From Echinarachnius parma (Eukaryota; Echinodermata; Echinoidea; Clypeasteroida; Echinarachniidae), in NCBI GenBank assembly GCA_037951105.1, contig JBAMJV010008431.1:49707-113706 (forward strand): DNA of 64,000 bases, read 5' to 3'. Both the position numbers and the translations under genes were made by a program. Within the stretch, counting starts at the first letter, position 1, and the number at the start of each line of letters is the position of its first letter. The notes below the pieces were generated by a model. It was not told the DNA's origin, searched no databases, and saw only the letters and a program-made list of their open reading frames with translations. This document shows positions 23,408 to 34,744 of the stretch, in pieces.

Positions 23408-23620
23408 ACCAGCGCACACAGAGCCGACTCGACTCGACACGATCTGACTGGTTTGCAGTCAGACTAGCGTCGGACTCGATCAGTCGGAGTCGATTCAACA
23501 TATTGAATCGGATATGAAAAGCTTCCGACTGGTAACATCGGAGTCGTGATGCAACGCACACAGAGCCGATTCGACTGAGTACCAGTCGGATCGGGTCGAG
23601 TCGGCTCTGTCTGCGCCGGG
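23408..23620. repeat. Inverted repeat with GAGCCGACTCGACTCGAC
   Basis: ACACAGAGCCGACTCGAC near 23416 faces its complement GTCGAGTCGGCTCTGT near 23595. Inner TCTGACTGG and CCAGTCGGA also pair. Further internal GACTCGA/TCGGAGTC words make it a dense foldback. The outer edges are unsure. Confidence 0.6.
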
Positions 23621-23974
23621 CTTAAGAATCGGAACTAAAATATAATACATGCTTGAAATACGAACGTGTTATATAGCTTTACATAGTTAAGATATCCGCA
23701 GTTGTTCGTCAGTTCGTAATCGGATCGGATAATGTTCAGCGGGCTGAATGCATCGCGCTCCCATGTGAGCGTTTTAGAAAGTGCGTCATCTGACAAGAAA
23801 ACACACTGTGTCTTTAAATCACGTACTTGACAGTAGCGTTCAGTCCATATATCCTGAATTAAGCAGCGCCTTGTGGAATTGAGTTTCTTCAATTGCAACC
23901 ACAGCCACCTGCCGGGCGTGCAATTCTGACTTTGAATTTGTTTGGTGATGTTATTCCTTTTCCTCTCGCATTGC
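23621..23974. other. No recognisable feature
   Basis: A minus-strand 87-codon frame (23635-23898) has no recognisable motif. Confidence 0.4.
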
Positions 23975-24247
23975 CAGTGGTGTAGCGAATGACGATTGAG
24001 GCAAGGTCAAAGGGGATGGGGACAATGTTTCCAACGGGTGGGGGTAGTGTCCCTACTCTCTACGCGGTGGTCATGGTTGTGGGGGTGGCTGGAGCATTAC
24101 TAAGCATTGTAGTTTGAATGTATTTATTCATGTTCCACTCGTAGGTTGGGGATAGTTTAATATGTTTAAGGGACGGTTAGAAGTATTTACACGGGGAGGG
24201 GGGGGGGGGGGGCTACACCCCATCGCCTCCTCTTAGCTATGCCACTA
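23975..24247. mobile_element. Poly(G) element with CAGTGGTGTAGC ends
   Basis: The left end is CAGTGGTGTAGCG; the right end in reverse is AGTGGCATAGCTAAGAGG. A run of about 12-14 G sits near 24199, followed by GCTACACCCCATCGCC. It belongs with the recurrent CAGTGGCGTAGC-ended family. Confidence 0.55.
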
Positions 24248-24600
24248 TATTTTGCCTCAGGTTTCTCGATTTAAAAGACATTTAAAAAAAACGCGTGAAA
24301 CTGCATATTTCTCTTCAATTGATCGCCTAAGTCGGGAAAAAAGTCAAGTCGTGTTATCGTCTCCATTCGATCACGACGATACGCGATACACGCTCATCAG
24401 CCTCCGGGCGATAGTTCAGTACCGATTATAATGCGCGAAGGAAACTATCATTGACAGTGGTGCAGCCATAAGCATGATAAGAGGTTGCGTTTACCTTCTC
24501 TTCTTTTAGACCAAAAATCAGTCTCTATTCCAACGGTTGTTCCACTAAGACTGCGTCTGCACTACCATGAAACTACTACCTACTGACCGGCTCGGTGAAG

Positions 24601-24712
24601 GCCCGGTCACATATCACCGGATAGTGTAAACAAACGCCCAACGGAAAGCAACATTTTAAATCCGTTCGCATGATGTTCTTGTCAGGCGATGTACGTTGTA
24701 GTGTGTTACCAT
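24601..24712 (+). mobile_element. Partial family B MITE
   Basis: GCCCGGTCACATATCACCGG, CAACGGA and GGCGATGTACGTTGTAGTGT match the left half of the element at 1489-1724. The right end is absent. Confidence 0.65.
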
Positions 24713-24724
24713 GAACCTGTTACC

Positions 24725-24785
24725 AATTTGAGTCACTCGTAAAAGTAAATGGCTATTTCAAAAGAGCCATTATAGCTGTTTTTGT
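24725..24785 (-). mobile_element. Fragment of family G MITE
   Basis: AATTTGAGTCACTCGTAAAA followed by AATGGCT and AGAGCCATT matches, on the opposite strand, part of 46680-46735 in the family G element. Confidence 0.5.
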
Positions 24786-24929
24786 CCTGACAGATCGTCC
24801 TAATCCTTCAGAGACTAGTCATCCAATCTATAGTAGAGCAGATAAGTGTAATAATCGTTCAAAGTTTGATACAAGCAACATACTCCGTATGCAGACTATC
24901 TTAGGGACACTTTTTAGAAAAAAACATTT

Positions 24930-25640
24930 AGACAAACAAAATTCCAACATGGCGGCCATTTTCTAAGATGGCCGCCAAAAAGCTACTTTTTGATATAAAA
25001 ATTGACTGAGTTGGCCGATTTTAATAATCTTGGTGTCGTTTTATATGTTTATTGACATGCTGAACACGATGGTAATACATACGGACCCATATGATGGCCA
25101 AAATCCAAGATGGCCGCCATTTTTCCAAGATGGCCCCCAAAAGCTACTTTTTAATATAAAAATTTACTGAGTTGGCCGGTTTTGATAATCTCGGTGTTGA
25201 TTTATTTGTATCTTGATATGCTAAAAACGATGGTGATATAATACGGACCCATTTGATACCAAAAATCCAAGATGGCAGCCATTTATTCAAGATGGTCGCC
25301 AAAAGCTCCTTTTTGATATAAAAATTGACCGAGTTGGCTGATTGTAATAATCTTATTAGTGTCAATTTAAATTATGTTTAAAACGATTGAAATACAAACG
25401 GACCAATATAATGGAGAAAATCCAAGATGGCTGCCACAGACATATAAAATGGCGAAAATCCAACATGGCGGCCATTTTTCAAGACGCTTGTCAAAAAGCA
25501 TTTTACATTGTTTCAACTGACTGAGTTGGCTGATTCTAATAAGCTTTGTACTGATTGAAAGGTTTTTTTGATGAGCTGAAAACTATTTTCATACAATTGG
25601 ATCTTAATAATGGTAAAATCGAACATGGCGGCCATTTTCC
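24930..25640 (+). repeat. Left arm: tandem units with AAGATGGCGGCC motifs
   Basis: Units contain ATCCAAGATGGCCGCCATTT, AAAAGCTACTTTTTGATATA, AAATTGACTGAGTTGGCC, AATAATCTTGGTGTC and ACGGACCCATATGATGG. Anchor positions are near 24977, 25140, 25304 and 25494. The ATGGCGGCCAT words resemble the YY1-type consensus (AANATGGCGGC). Units become more diverged toward the centre. Confidence 0.85.
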
Positions 25641-25642
25641 AA

Positions 25643-27499
25643 GATGGCGTAGCTAAGGGATAAAGGAGGAATTAGCCATCTCTCTCTAGGGAAATCATGA
25701 TTTCACTTGTTCATGTTTCGGTAAAGGCTGCTACCTTATAGGAAATATTGCCTTAAAACTTTGTTTGCCACCCCTCTCATCATTGGCAGTCCTTTGGTTA
25801 TGCCTCTGGACTTATGAGATGAATGAGTGACAATAATTGTACGATTTAAATCGTCATGAACACACTAAGGGTCCTTATACATTTTTTGTTCACCGATATT
25901 TTTTAAACGATTGTGCTATACGCACAAACCAGCTACGATGACGTGCATCGTCCCATCCCCCATTTTGGACAAATGCTGCCTATGCCCTGGACCTGTGTAT
26001 ATCAGCAGAAAATCAATCAATTGCAAAAACAAATTTCAACGTGTTTGGAGTCCATTTTTCATAGAATGAATTATTTCCCCCACATCCCGGTTAGCATGTC
26101 CAAATCTCCACCACCACCCTCCCAGCCCCAATTTAGGCTCATAGCCTGAGACTGGCAACGCCATGGTCCTTTTTACAATATATACCCAAACATATCTTGT
26201 AAGAGTTTGGTCTGTTATTTGCTTCTCTGTAATGATTCAGTTTGGGTTCATTGACTCGGACACGGTAGTCACCCAGCTATCACCTACGGTATATGGATCC
26301 AAGTATGTCAGTCTCTAAAACATGTCATAGCCCACTCCAGGCTCATCATTTCCTCGAGTATGATGACCATTCAGGGTATACCTGCTAATTTGACCAACCA
26401 CCATGAGCAAGTAGTGCAAACTCAGTCCCACTTAAATAAGAGAATGGGCAAGCAATTGAACGTATCCCAGGAAATGGATGAACCTCTAAAAGGAAGTAAT
26501 ATGCAAGACACTAAGGATCTGTAATTCACCTCATTCGATGTTGCTTAACTATTATATTTGCACTGATATGTACATATCATGCTTCAGGAATGGTTCAAAG
26601 GCATGGGTAAGGGGATGGATATGCAGACAGCATAATAAGGTTCTTTATATATATCATACGTCATAGACACTAGATTTAATACATTTTTCTAGAAGAAAAA
26701 TAATTTGGCAGTTATTTCTCATGAAATCAATAAATTTTGGGGTAATTAGTAAATATCTAATTGTCCTGGGAACGCTCCTTTTAAATCGCCAAAATGTGAC
26801 GTCATCTAAAGAACGGACTAACGAACTAATTTCTGTAGATGACGCGTCATGACGTAAGCCAATGAATTGTCAATCACATGTCGATCACGCTGCCGATTCC
26901 GGACCCTAAATGTGGGTGGGGCGTAATCTGGCTGCTAAGTGAGATTTGGCATCAGAAAACTAGTCTTAAATCACTACTGTGTTTATTTTCATGGATTTTT
27001 TTCGGCAGACATATGTTTCAAGTCATCGACTATGGAATAAGTGTCAAAGTACGTTGTATTCTTTAGGTCCTTTAATAAACATGTTAGGCATATATTCAGG
27101 AGGCCAGGGGTTTGGACGGACCAGGATGAGGTAAAGAAATCGTTCCGGGATAGGAAATAGCAATAAAGGAGCAGCCTATCAAAAAATCAAGAACAAAATC
27201 ATTCATTACATAAAGAGGGGTTATATCCGAAATGGGGGGGGGGGGGGGGGCACTCAAATATTTTGACGGGGTGTGCCTCACGGTACTCTGATATGGGGGT
27301 CTTAAGAGCTGACTACAAGCAACACATATAGGGTCTTTGGATCTACAATTTTTGAAAATCTGGTTTCTTGAGCATGTTGAGAGTGGCAATCGGGTGTGAA
27401 AACGGGGGTTTTGTAAGCGGCACGTACCCGTCTTACATTATACATGAGTGCCTCCCACCCGTGGGTTAAATAGCCATATATCCCTTAGCTACGCCATTG
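25643..27499. mobile_element. Central segment with inverted ATGGCGTAGCTAAGGGA ends
   Basis: GATGGCGTAGCTAAGGGATA at the left is mirrored by TATCCCTTAGCTACGCCATT at the right. This resembles the CAGTGGCGTAGC-ended family and could be a 1.86 kb hAT-like insertion inside the foldback, or simply the innermost part of its arms. The interior has short frames only and a G-run near 27235-27250. GTGACGTCAT and GATGACGCGTCATGACGT words occur near 26800-26855. Confidence 0.45.
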
Positions 27500-27519
27500 T
27501 TTAGGTACTTGTGTAACAC

Positions 27520-28210
27520 AAATGTTTTCAGCACATCAAGAAACATCAAAAGACACCGGGAATATCAAAATCGATCAACCCAGTCAATTTGTATACATGT
27601 ATATCAAAAGTAGATTTTGACGGTTACATTGTAAAAGGGCGGCTATTGGGGATTTTAGCCATTAAATTAGTTAAATGTATCACAATCGTTTCCAGCATTC
27701 CAAGAAACAAAGATTATTAAAATTGGCAAAATCGTTAATTTTTTACATCAAAAATTAGTTTTGGGGCGGCCATCGTGGAAAATGGCTGCCATGTCGATGT
27801 TTCGCCATCATATGGGTCCGTATGTGTCATTATCGGTTTAGCATATCAGTACACATCAAAATTGACACCAAAATAAATAAAATCGACGAACTCAGTCAAT
27901 TTTTATATCAAAAAGTAGCTTTTTGGGGCAATCTTGGAAAAATGGCGGCCATCTTGGATTTGGGCCATCATATGAGTCCGAATGTATCACCATCGTGTTT
28001 AGCATGTCAATAAACATATGAAAGGACACCAAGATTATTAAAATCGGCCAACTCAGTCAATTTTTATATCAAAAAGTAGCCTTTTGGCGGCCATCTTTGA
28101 AAATGGCCGCCATCTTGGATTTTTGCTTGTCTAAATGTTTTTTTCTAAAAAGTGTCCCTAAGGTAGTCTGCATACGGAGTTTGTTGCTTGTATCAAACTT
28201 TGAACGATTT
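27520..28210 (-). repeat. Right arm: inverted tandem units
   Basis: Complementary versions of the left-arm units: ATATCAAAAAGTAGC near 27601, 27744, 27905 and 28066, AATGGCGGCCATCTTGG, and CCATCATATGGGTCCG. The outermost unit is closest to the left-arm outermost unit and inner ones are more eroded. Confidence 0.85.
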
Positions 28211-28278
28211 CCATGATATTTTACACTTATCTGCTCTACTACTAGTGACATACACATGTATAGTGCTAACAACGATGT

Positions 28279-28453
28279 CCAGGGCCCCGTTGCAGAAAGA
28301 GATACAATTGATTGTATAAAGTCACAATTTAATTGTAAGTCAGAAAATTTGCGCGTTTCAACCAAGCAGATTTGCGCGTACAGAACACATGATCTGACTT
28401 ACAATTAATTGTAACTTACAATCGATTGCATCTCTTTCTGCAACGGGGTCCAG
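28279..28453. repeat. CCCCGTTGCAGAAAGAG palindrome, copy 2
   Basis: The ends GGGCCCCGTTGCAGAAAGAG and CTCTTTCTGCAACGGGG are inverted. Inner GATCTGACTTACAATTAATT and AATTTAATTGTAAGTCAG pair. TCCAG stands immediately outside both ends and is a candidate 5-bp target duplication. It lies directly outside the right arm of the foldback element. Confidence 0.85.
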
Positions 28454-28532
28454 ATTTCATTCTCCATTATTTTAATGGAGCTACATTTTATACTTATAAC
28501 ACGTCGAATTACATTAATTTATCCTCTTGTGA

Positions 28533-29101
28533 TTAAAGGGGATAGTTCAGTTTTTGTATAGAGGGCGCTACACAATATAATTTTTTGTGAGATAATAAAA
28601 AAAAAAACTGAGTGTCAAATTTGAAAGAGCATACAATTTTAATGACAGAATAAACTTTATTTGATCAAAATCGGTTCAGAAATGGATGAAATATCCATAA
28701 ACATAACCATTTGTAATAATTGTGGGGCCCCACAATTATTAAATAATTTTGAACCAGCCGTTGAAAAAAATTCTTCCTCTTTTCAAACATTTACAAAAGA
28801 AGTTTTTAAATAGTTGTTGATTATCTATCTAATCACATTTTCAACAAAACATCATAATGCACAATATTGGTATTTTAAAATGGTTGAAAGTAATGAGTTT
28901 TAGAGAGCGCCCTCTTGAGTTTTAACGGCTCTTTTTGAATGATAACACGCTTTTTACTTAGTCTTTTGTAAATGTGTATTCCTTTCGAGCATGGTGGAGT
29001 TATAACTGTTAGTTTGTAATGCAATGGTGCAGGTTTTGTTTAATACATTTCAGTTTGACCAAAACTGTACTATCTTTACCAAAACTCAACTATCCCTTTA
29101 A
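28533..29101 (+). mobile_element. TTAA MITE, family E copy 2
   Basis: The left end is TTAAAGGGGATAGTTCAG; the right end in reverse is TTAAAGGGATAGTTGAGT. TTAA lies at 28533-28536 and 29098-29101. It is collinear with copy 1 throughout, including TTTGAAAGAGCATACAATTT and CGAGCATGGTGGAGTTATAA. Confidence 0.85.
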
Positions 29102-29499
29102 AAATATGTATATTGCAACATGATTATACCTGGGCATCAATGCAGCTCCATAAAACATGTAAAACGACGTTTATAATTAGATATTTGTTTCTTCTTCTTT
29201 TTTCGGATAAAGTAACAATTTCAACGAAATATAATATATAAATATATATACAAAATAATATATCAATAATCTGAATTTGATTTGCCCCTCTAATTCGGTA
29301 ACTCTAGTTGTAATTTTTCTTGGGTATAGGTTTTCAAGTTGTTTTGTTTTGTTTTGTTCCTCATTGTTTGTATAGTTATCGTGGGGTATTATAGAATGTA
29401 GGCCAGTTAAAATGTAGGTAAGAGTTGAACTGAATAAGAGTTCGCAAGTTTACGGCCATACAGGCTTGAAAGGGGGCACGTGTCTTTCCGTTTAATTTA
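29102..29499. other. No recognisable feature
   Basis: AT-rich, with short TA and TTTTG runs. Confidence 0.4.
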
Positions 29500-30110
29500 T
29501 AGCTCCATAAAATCAGCAGAAAGTAGAATAAGAGGCAGTGAAAGAATAATTATGCGATAGAGAGAGAGACACAGAGGAAGTATGGATGTGGGAGAGAGAC
29601 AGAGGGAGAGGGGGGAAAGAGAAGGAGGGAGATGGAGATAGAGGAAAGAGGATGGGGGAGAGGGGGTGAAGAGGACGAGGCGGGGAGGAAGTTGTGACAT
29701 TAAGCAGATCACGACTATATATAAAAAACGACTTGTATATACCGTGAACAAAATCTGTGTTATAATTCTTCGGCGTAAAATTGATGGGTGGAACGCAACA
29801 CCGATGAATGTCACAAAACTCCCATTGAAAGAAAAAATATCACCCGAGGAATTTCGGCGCGAAAACGAGACAAGAGGGGCCGGGTGATGAGAGGAAAAGA
29901 AGCGGAATAGAGTTGAGGAGGGGAAGAAATGAAGAAGATAACGACTAGGTACATATTAAACGACTCGAACATTTTACAGATCCTGTGTTGTAATTCTTCA
30001 GCTTGGAAATTGATGGGCGGAACGCAACACACAAGCTCCAAGGAGAGAAAATATCGCCCGGGGAATATCGGCGCGGGAGCAAGGCAACAAATCTTCGCAT
30101 CTATCTTGCA
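29500..30110. repeat. Purine-rich stretch with diverged ~240-bp duplication
   Basis: The + strand is GA-rich at 29560-29690. Two related segments follow: ACGACTATATATAAAAAACG to GGAATTTCGGCGCG (29700-29870) and ACGACTAGGTACATATTAAA to GGAATATCGGCGCG (29941-30076). Both contain TAATTCTTC, ATTGATGGG and GGAACGCAACAC. Confidence 0.7.
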
Positions 30111-30310
30111 TGCGCGTTCGACATGTTCGAGATGACATGTCGTAAAGTTAAGCGGTTCCCGCGTTCAAAGCCCTGTTAATTTCGCAACTGTGCTTTATGA
30201 TTGTCAACAAATTAACGAGAGTCGGTTTGTAAGAAATAAGAAAGAGAGAGAATTTGAGGAAGAAAGAGAACAAAAAGAGAACGGAAGAAGGGGAACTTCG
30301 GAAAGAAGTA

Positions 30311-30570
30311 GAAGAAGAAGAAGAAGAAGAAGAAGAAGAAGAAGAAGAAGAAGAAGAAGAAGAAGAAGAAGAAGAAGAAGAAGAAGAAGAAGAAGAAGAA
30401 GAAGAAGAAGAAGAAGAAGAAGAAGAAGAAGAAGAAGAAGAAGAAGAAGAAGAAGAAGAAGAAGAAGAAGAAGAAGAAGAAGAAGAAGAAGAAGAAGAAG
30501 AAGAAGAAGAAGAAGAAGAAGAAGAAGAAGAAGAAGAAGAAGAAGAAGAAGAAGAAGAAGAAGAAGAAGA
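30311..30570. repeat. (GAA)n array, about 87 units
   Basis: Uninterrupted GAA/TTC triplets over about 260 bp, with shorter GAA/GAGA-rich lead-in from 30240. Long GAA/TTC tracts are known to form triplex (H-DNA) structures. The Ser, Arg and Glu homopolymer frames spanning it are artefacts of the triplet repeat. Confidence 0.97.
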
Positions 30571-30581
30571 GGTGTAGTAGA

Positions 30582-31007
<426 letters not shown>

Positions 31008-31060
31008 AACAATGCAGGTGCCCGGCTGACTAGGTTTCGGGTCATTTTGACTATAGAGTG

Positions 31061-31102
<42 letters not shown>
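31061..31102. repeat. (TAC)n array, about 14 units
   Basis: A second TAC tract on the far side of the palindrome, followed by degenerate TTC/TAC triplets to about 31175. It supports the idea that one TAC microsatellite was split by an insertion. Confidence 0.9.
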
Positions 31103-31105
<3 letters not shown>

Positions 31106-31309
31106 AACATCTTCCACTTCTTTATCTTCTTCTAACCACTGGTTTTACTTGTACTGTTTCTACTACTACTACTAAAATCGGCATTACTGAACTGATGAGG
31201 CGCATCATGGAAGTATCTCATAGAATAATTCCAGGTCACCAAACTTGTACTTCACATAACCCGGGTTGACTTTCTTAATATAAATCAAATGCTTTGCCAA
31301 AGGACGGTG

Positions 31310-31405
31310 CTTGAACATCGATCGGGAGTCGGGAGTGAAGTCGGGCCCCCTGATTGGAAGTCAAGCGCATATACGCCATGGTACCACAGCACCTCCAACA
31401 TTACT
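31310..31405 (-). mobile_element. tRNA-derived SINE-like fragment
   Basis: On the minus strand, GCTGTGGTACCATGGCG resembles a pol III A box. CTTGACTTCCAATCAGGGGG leads to a degenerate B box (CGACTTCACTCC). GTCCTTTGGCAAAGCATTT follows, as in many tRNA-derived SINE bodies. The shared TGGACTTCCAAT segment links it to 38110-38215. Confidence 0.5.
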
Positions 31406-31649
31406 GCATTGGCATTAACTTTCATTTTCAGGATAAATGACTCATTTTTCAGGCAAAATCATAAGCTTTTTCTGTCAGCATTATTTTATTTCCCGGCGTC
31501 AGAATGATATAAATCTAAAGTAAGTAGGACGGGAAATACGTGAAGATTGTTTTAGTTTTGTTTGTTGTCGGTTTAATATCGGCGAAGCTGACATACGACC
31601 TAAAGACCACAGCTCCCCCCCCCCCCCCCCACCCCCCCTCTCCCCCTCC

Positions 31650-32012
31650 CGGTGTGGTGCGAAATCCGTGACCTGCGAAATCCGTATCCAGTCGCAAATG
31701 CGCATGCGCTTAGACAGTTATGGTGCGTTTATTGCGAAAATCGTGACCATTATTACGCCGCAATTTAATGCTAATAACAAATGTACACATGTTTTATCAA
31801 ATGTTTAAATGGCGTGAATTGAGTTTCTTAATCCACCGTCGGGTTTTGACAACACTTTGTGCCGCAAGGAGCCTCAAGGAGGCATTTTGCATGCTTTATT
31901 ACAAATGGCATGAATGGGAACGAATTTCGCAGGCAATTTTCCTACATGTGCGCATGCGCATTTGCGACTGCGTACGGATTTCGCAGTGCGTACAGATTTA
32001 GCGTGACACCGG
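31650..32012. mobile_element. TIR element with AGTCGCAAATGCGCATGCGC arms
   Basis: The left CCGGTGTGGTGCGAAATCCG and the right, in reverse, GCCGGTGTCACGCTAAATC begin a ~65-bp imperfect TIR that becomes perfect at AGTCGCAAATGCGCATGCGC. The middle is unremarkable. It is preceded by a C-rich tract (31614-31650). Confidence 0.75.
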
Positions 32013-32411
32013 CACTATGAAAAATGTGCCCATAGGCCCATGCCCTTTTAATACGAATTGTCGCAGATAATATTCTTGACCCCCAAAAAGGTTCGGGGTA
32101 TTATGCTAATTGCCGGAAACCCAAACGTTTCATTAAAAATGGGGGATATTTCTTCAAAGAACATCTTTGTATAAATAGGAATAACTTGCCGAAGTTAGTT
32201 CTGACCTTCCGTGAGTCCTTATCAAGTTTATTATGTAAATCAGCGGCAGTAATTAAACGGCCTTTGCGCATGCCATAGTCGGGGCCCTCAGCCATATTTA
32301 GACCTCACCTATCGCCAAGTACCATCGATGTATAAATGACTGGATAACGTATAGTCCCAAAAATGCTTAAAATCCATCGTGCGCTAACTCCATTTTGAGT
32401 TGATTCATATA
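32013..32411. other. No recognisable feature
   Basis: Ordinary sequence; only short open frames. Confidence 0.4.
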
Positions 32412-33129
32412 TACAGCCTTGGAAATAATTATTAGACCAAGCACTTTTTGCTCAATTTTCAAGATTGTTTACACTATTTTGTCACTTTAATTACATTTTA
32501 CAGAAACAAAAGTTCATAAAATATATAAGGGGGTATAGTTAATGGGATTAGGAATGCCTACAACAGATTTTATGTCTTGAACTTGAAGAAAACATGAATT
32601 TCATGTATAATTGCGTGGATTTTTACCATAAAAAGGTATGGGTTTTATACACACGTTTTCAATGCATAATGGAACTTTTTATAATTTTTTTTCCTGTAAG
32701 TAGTGCTTATATCATAGAAATGTCTTTTCATTCTTTGTGGGGCTTGTTTATGAGTAAAATGATTACTGATTAGAGTTGCCAAGTGACAGTCAATTTTTCT
32801 TATCAAAGAAGTAAGACAAGGTGAAGATGACCTCTATCCTGGTGTACTGATAAAGCACAGGCAGTCAGCATCCTAATATTATTTGCTTCTCCAACAGAGT
32901 TCAATGCCACTTGGCACCTCTCACCAAGAATCAAAGTGCTAATACAAGTCACACTAGGAACTGGAGAGACCTGTCTATAATATAATAACAAACACCATTG
33001 ACTAATACCCCTTTTGGTATGTCATTAACTAATTTTTCTTTGAAATATTATAAAATGGACAAAATAGCGTAAAACGTCAACAAAATTGATAAAAAAGTGC
33101 TTGGTCTTATAATTGTTGCCAAGGCTGTA
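32412..33129. mobile_element. TA-flanked TIR element (TACAGCCTTGG)
   Basis: The ends TACAGCCTTGGAAATAATTA and, in reverse, TACAGCCTTGGCAACAATTA continue as AGACCAAGCACTTTTT, flanked by TA. The terminus resembles Tc1-like elements. The 718-bp interior contains a 62-codon minus frame with no recognisable DDE motif, so I call it non-autonomous. Confidence 0.8.
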
Positions 33130-33628
33130 TATATATATATATAATTATATTGTTAATTTTAAGTTCCGTTACAGTCTTAGAACCCCCCGCCCCCCCCCCC
33201 CCCCCCCAGATATAAAGGAATGTAAATATAAACATGAATACATTAATGAATTAATACAAATAAAACATAAATAAATTGACAAAATTGTATTAATGAAAAT
33301 TATGTGAACAAAATGTATAGACCTGTTCCGAACATGTTCCGAAAGACAGAAACCTGAACAATAAATTAATGTGGACAGTGATGATCGAATGTGTCGGGCC
33401 TATACGGTATTGCACCAGACAAATATCCGATGCGATAGGTGACAAACAAATTGAGATTTGGGATTGCGTGCTGGTAATGATTTGTTTTATAGATTCGTAA
33501 GCATTTGATCTGTAATTTGTAATTTAGTGATTTGACGCCTTTTCAGGACACTCGACATTTTCAAAAGACTAAGATTGAGATTTAAATTAATGTCATTTTT
33601 GCGAGAGTAATAATATTGCGGCGTAGCT
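33130..33628. other. No gene; poly(C) tract
   Basis: A C-rich run of about 25 near 33183-33207 after a TA microsatellite; otherwise AT-rich. Confidence 0.4.
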
Positions 33629-33715
33629 ACGGGGGGGGGGGGGGGCACGGGGGGGGCACGTGCCCCCCCCCCCCCCCCCCAATCGTTTGGCAAAAAAAAA
33701 AAAAAAAAAAAAAAA
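33629..33715. repeat. Poly(G)-poly(C) hairpin plus A-run
   Basis: A run of G, GGCACGGGGGGGGCACGTGCC, then a run of about 20 C and about 25 A. The G and C arms are complementary. It is preceded by GGCGTAGCTACG, the recurrent family edge. Confidence 0.7.
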
Positions 33716-33934
33716 TGACGACCCGACATGAAGCCAAATGTGTCTACAATTCATTATTATCACGTTTTATTTAATGTGTGATAATAATCATTATCAACGA
33801 TAATAACCAAGAACATAACAGTCGTTCCCTAGTACTAGCAATAGCGCACCCAGGCGCGCCGGAAGCAGTTTTGGATTGGGGGGGCAAAACCCCAAGGGGG
33901 CTCACCATTTGTCTGTGTAGGGGCTCATGCCCAA

Positions 33935-34165
33935 CTACACTCTGGATTGCCAACTTTGAGCCAGATGTGAGAGTGAGACATTGCGAGGGAGCGAAGCGAC
34001 TGAGCGGGGGGAGGGTGTGGGAGGGGGGTGTCCCTACCGGGGGGGGGGGTGTCCCCCCTCCCACGGTAGGGAGCTTTTGCATTTTCGGACTTGAAATTGT
34101 GCAATCTGGTGCATACCTAGATAGGAAATTCGGCTGTATTTGGGAAAGCGGGATATGATTTGATC
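33935..34165 (-). repeat. GC-rich GCGAAGC-hairpin repeat, copy R1
   Basis: GAGGGAGCGAAGCGACTGAG, GTGTGGGAGG, CCCTCCCACGGTAGGGAGC and AAATTGTGCAATCTGGTGCA are the complement of blocks in R4 and R6. The downstream tail is split by the insertion at 34172-34606. Confidence 0.7.
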
Positions 34166-34171
34166 GACCAG

Positions 34172-34606
34172 CAGGGGCGGATCTAGCTTTTTGCTAAGGG
34201 GGGGGGGGTTGACCCAATGACGATGCGGAGCATCGTCCACGAGCCGCGAAGCGGCGATTTTTTTTTTGGCCATTTTGAACCCTCTTAAGTGATGTCTTTT
34301 TGCTAAGGGGGGTTTTGACCCAATGACGATGCGGAGCATCGTCTACGAGCCGCGAAGCGGCGATTTTTTTTGTTGCTATTTTGAACCCTCGTAAGTGATG
34401 TTTTTTTGCTAAGGGGGGGGGGTTTGACCCAATGACGATGCGGAGCATCGTCCACGAGCCGCGAAGCGGCGATTTTTTTGCTATTTTGAACCCCCGTAAG
34501 TGATGTTTTCTACATCACATTTTCACTTGGCAGCCCAAGGGGGGGGGGGGGGGGTTTAAACCCCCTAAACCCCCCCCCCCCCCCCCCCCCCATAGATCCG
34601 CCACTG
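34172..34606. mobile_element. Nested TIR element with three tandem units
   Basis: The left end is CAGGGGCGGATCTAG; the right end in reverse is CAGTGGCGGATCTATG. ACCAG lies immediately outside both ends (34167-34171 and 34607-34611), a 5-bp target duplication. Inside are three ~107-bp units (GACCCAATGACGATGCGG at 34211, 34317, 34426), each with GATGCGGAGCATC and GCCGCGAAGCGGC hairpins, then G and C runs. The related repeat R2 (34745-34990) shows continuous sequence at the corresponding place. Confidence 0.8.
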
Positions 34607-34744
34607 ACCAGGACGTTTTAATATATTTTTCACGTAGAAAACAAATAATTGACAAACTAATAAATGTTTACCCCAAAACACACACAACAACCATAAACCA
34701 TAATTATGCAACATTATGTATGATCCAACAACACACAGCCAATA

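Larger units (their letters stand above)
24786..28260. mobile_element. Large foldback element with long inverted arms
   Basis: The outer arms are inverted copies. AGAGCAGATAAGTGTAA, CAAAGTTTGATACAAGCAAC, CCGTATGCAGACTA and TTAGGGACACTTTTTAGAAA at 24836-24920 reappear as complements at 28140-28240. Each arm then carries about four ~160-190-bp tandem units, in opposite orientation. Long inverted repeats made of direct repeats are the hallmark of foldback elements, described in sea urchin as TU elements. The centre holds a separate inverted-end segment (25643-27499). No transposase is visible. Confidence 0.75.

Noticed and set aside
32803..32991. Transposase remnant inside the TA-flanked element at 32412-33129
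   Set aside because: The 62-codon frame shows no helix-turn-helix or DDE-type residues that I can recognise.
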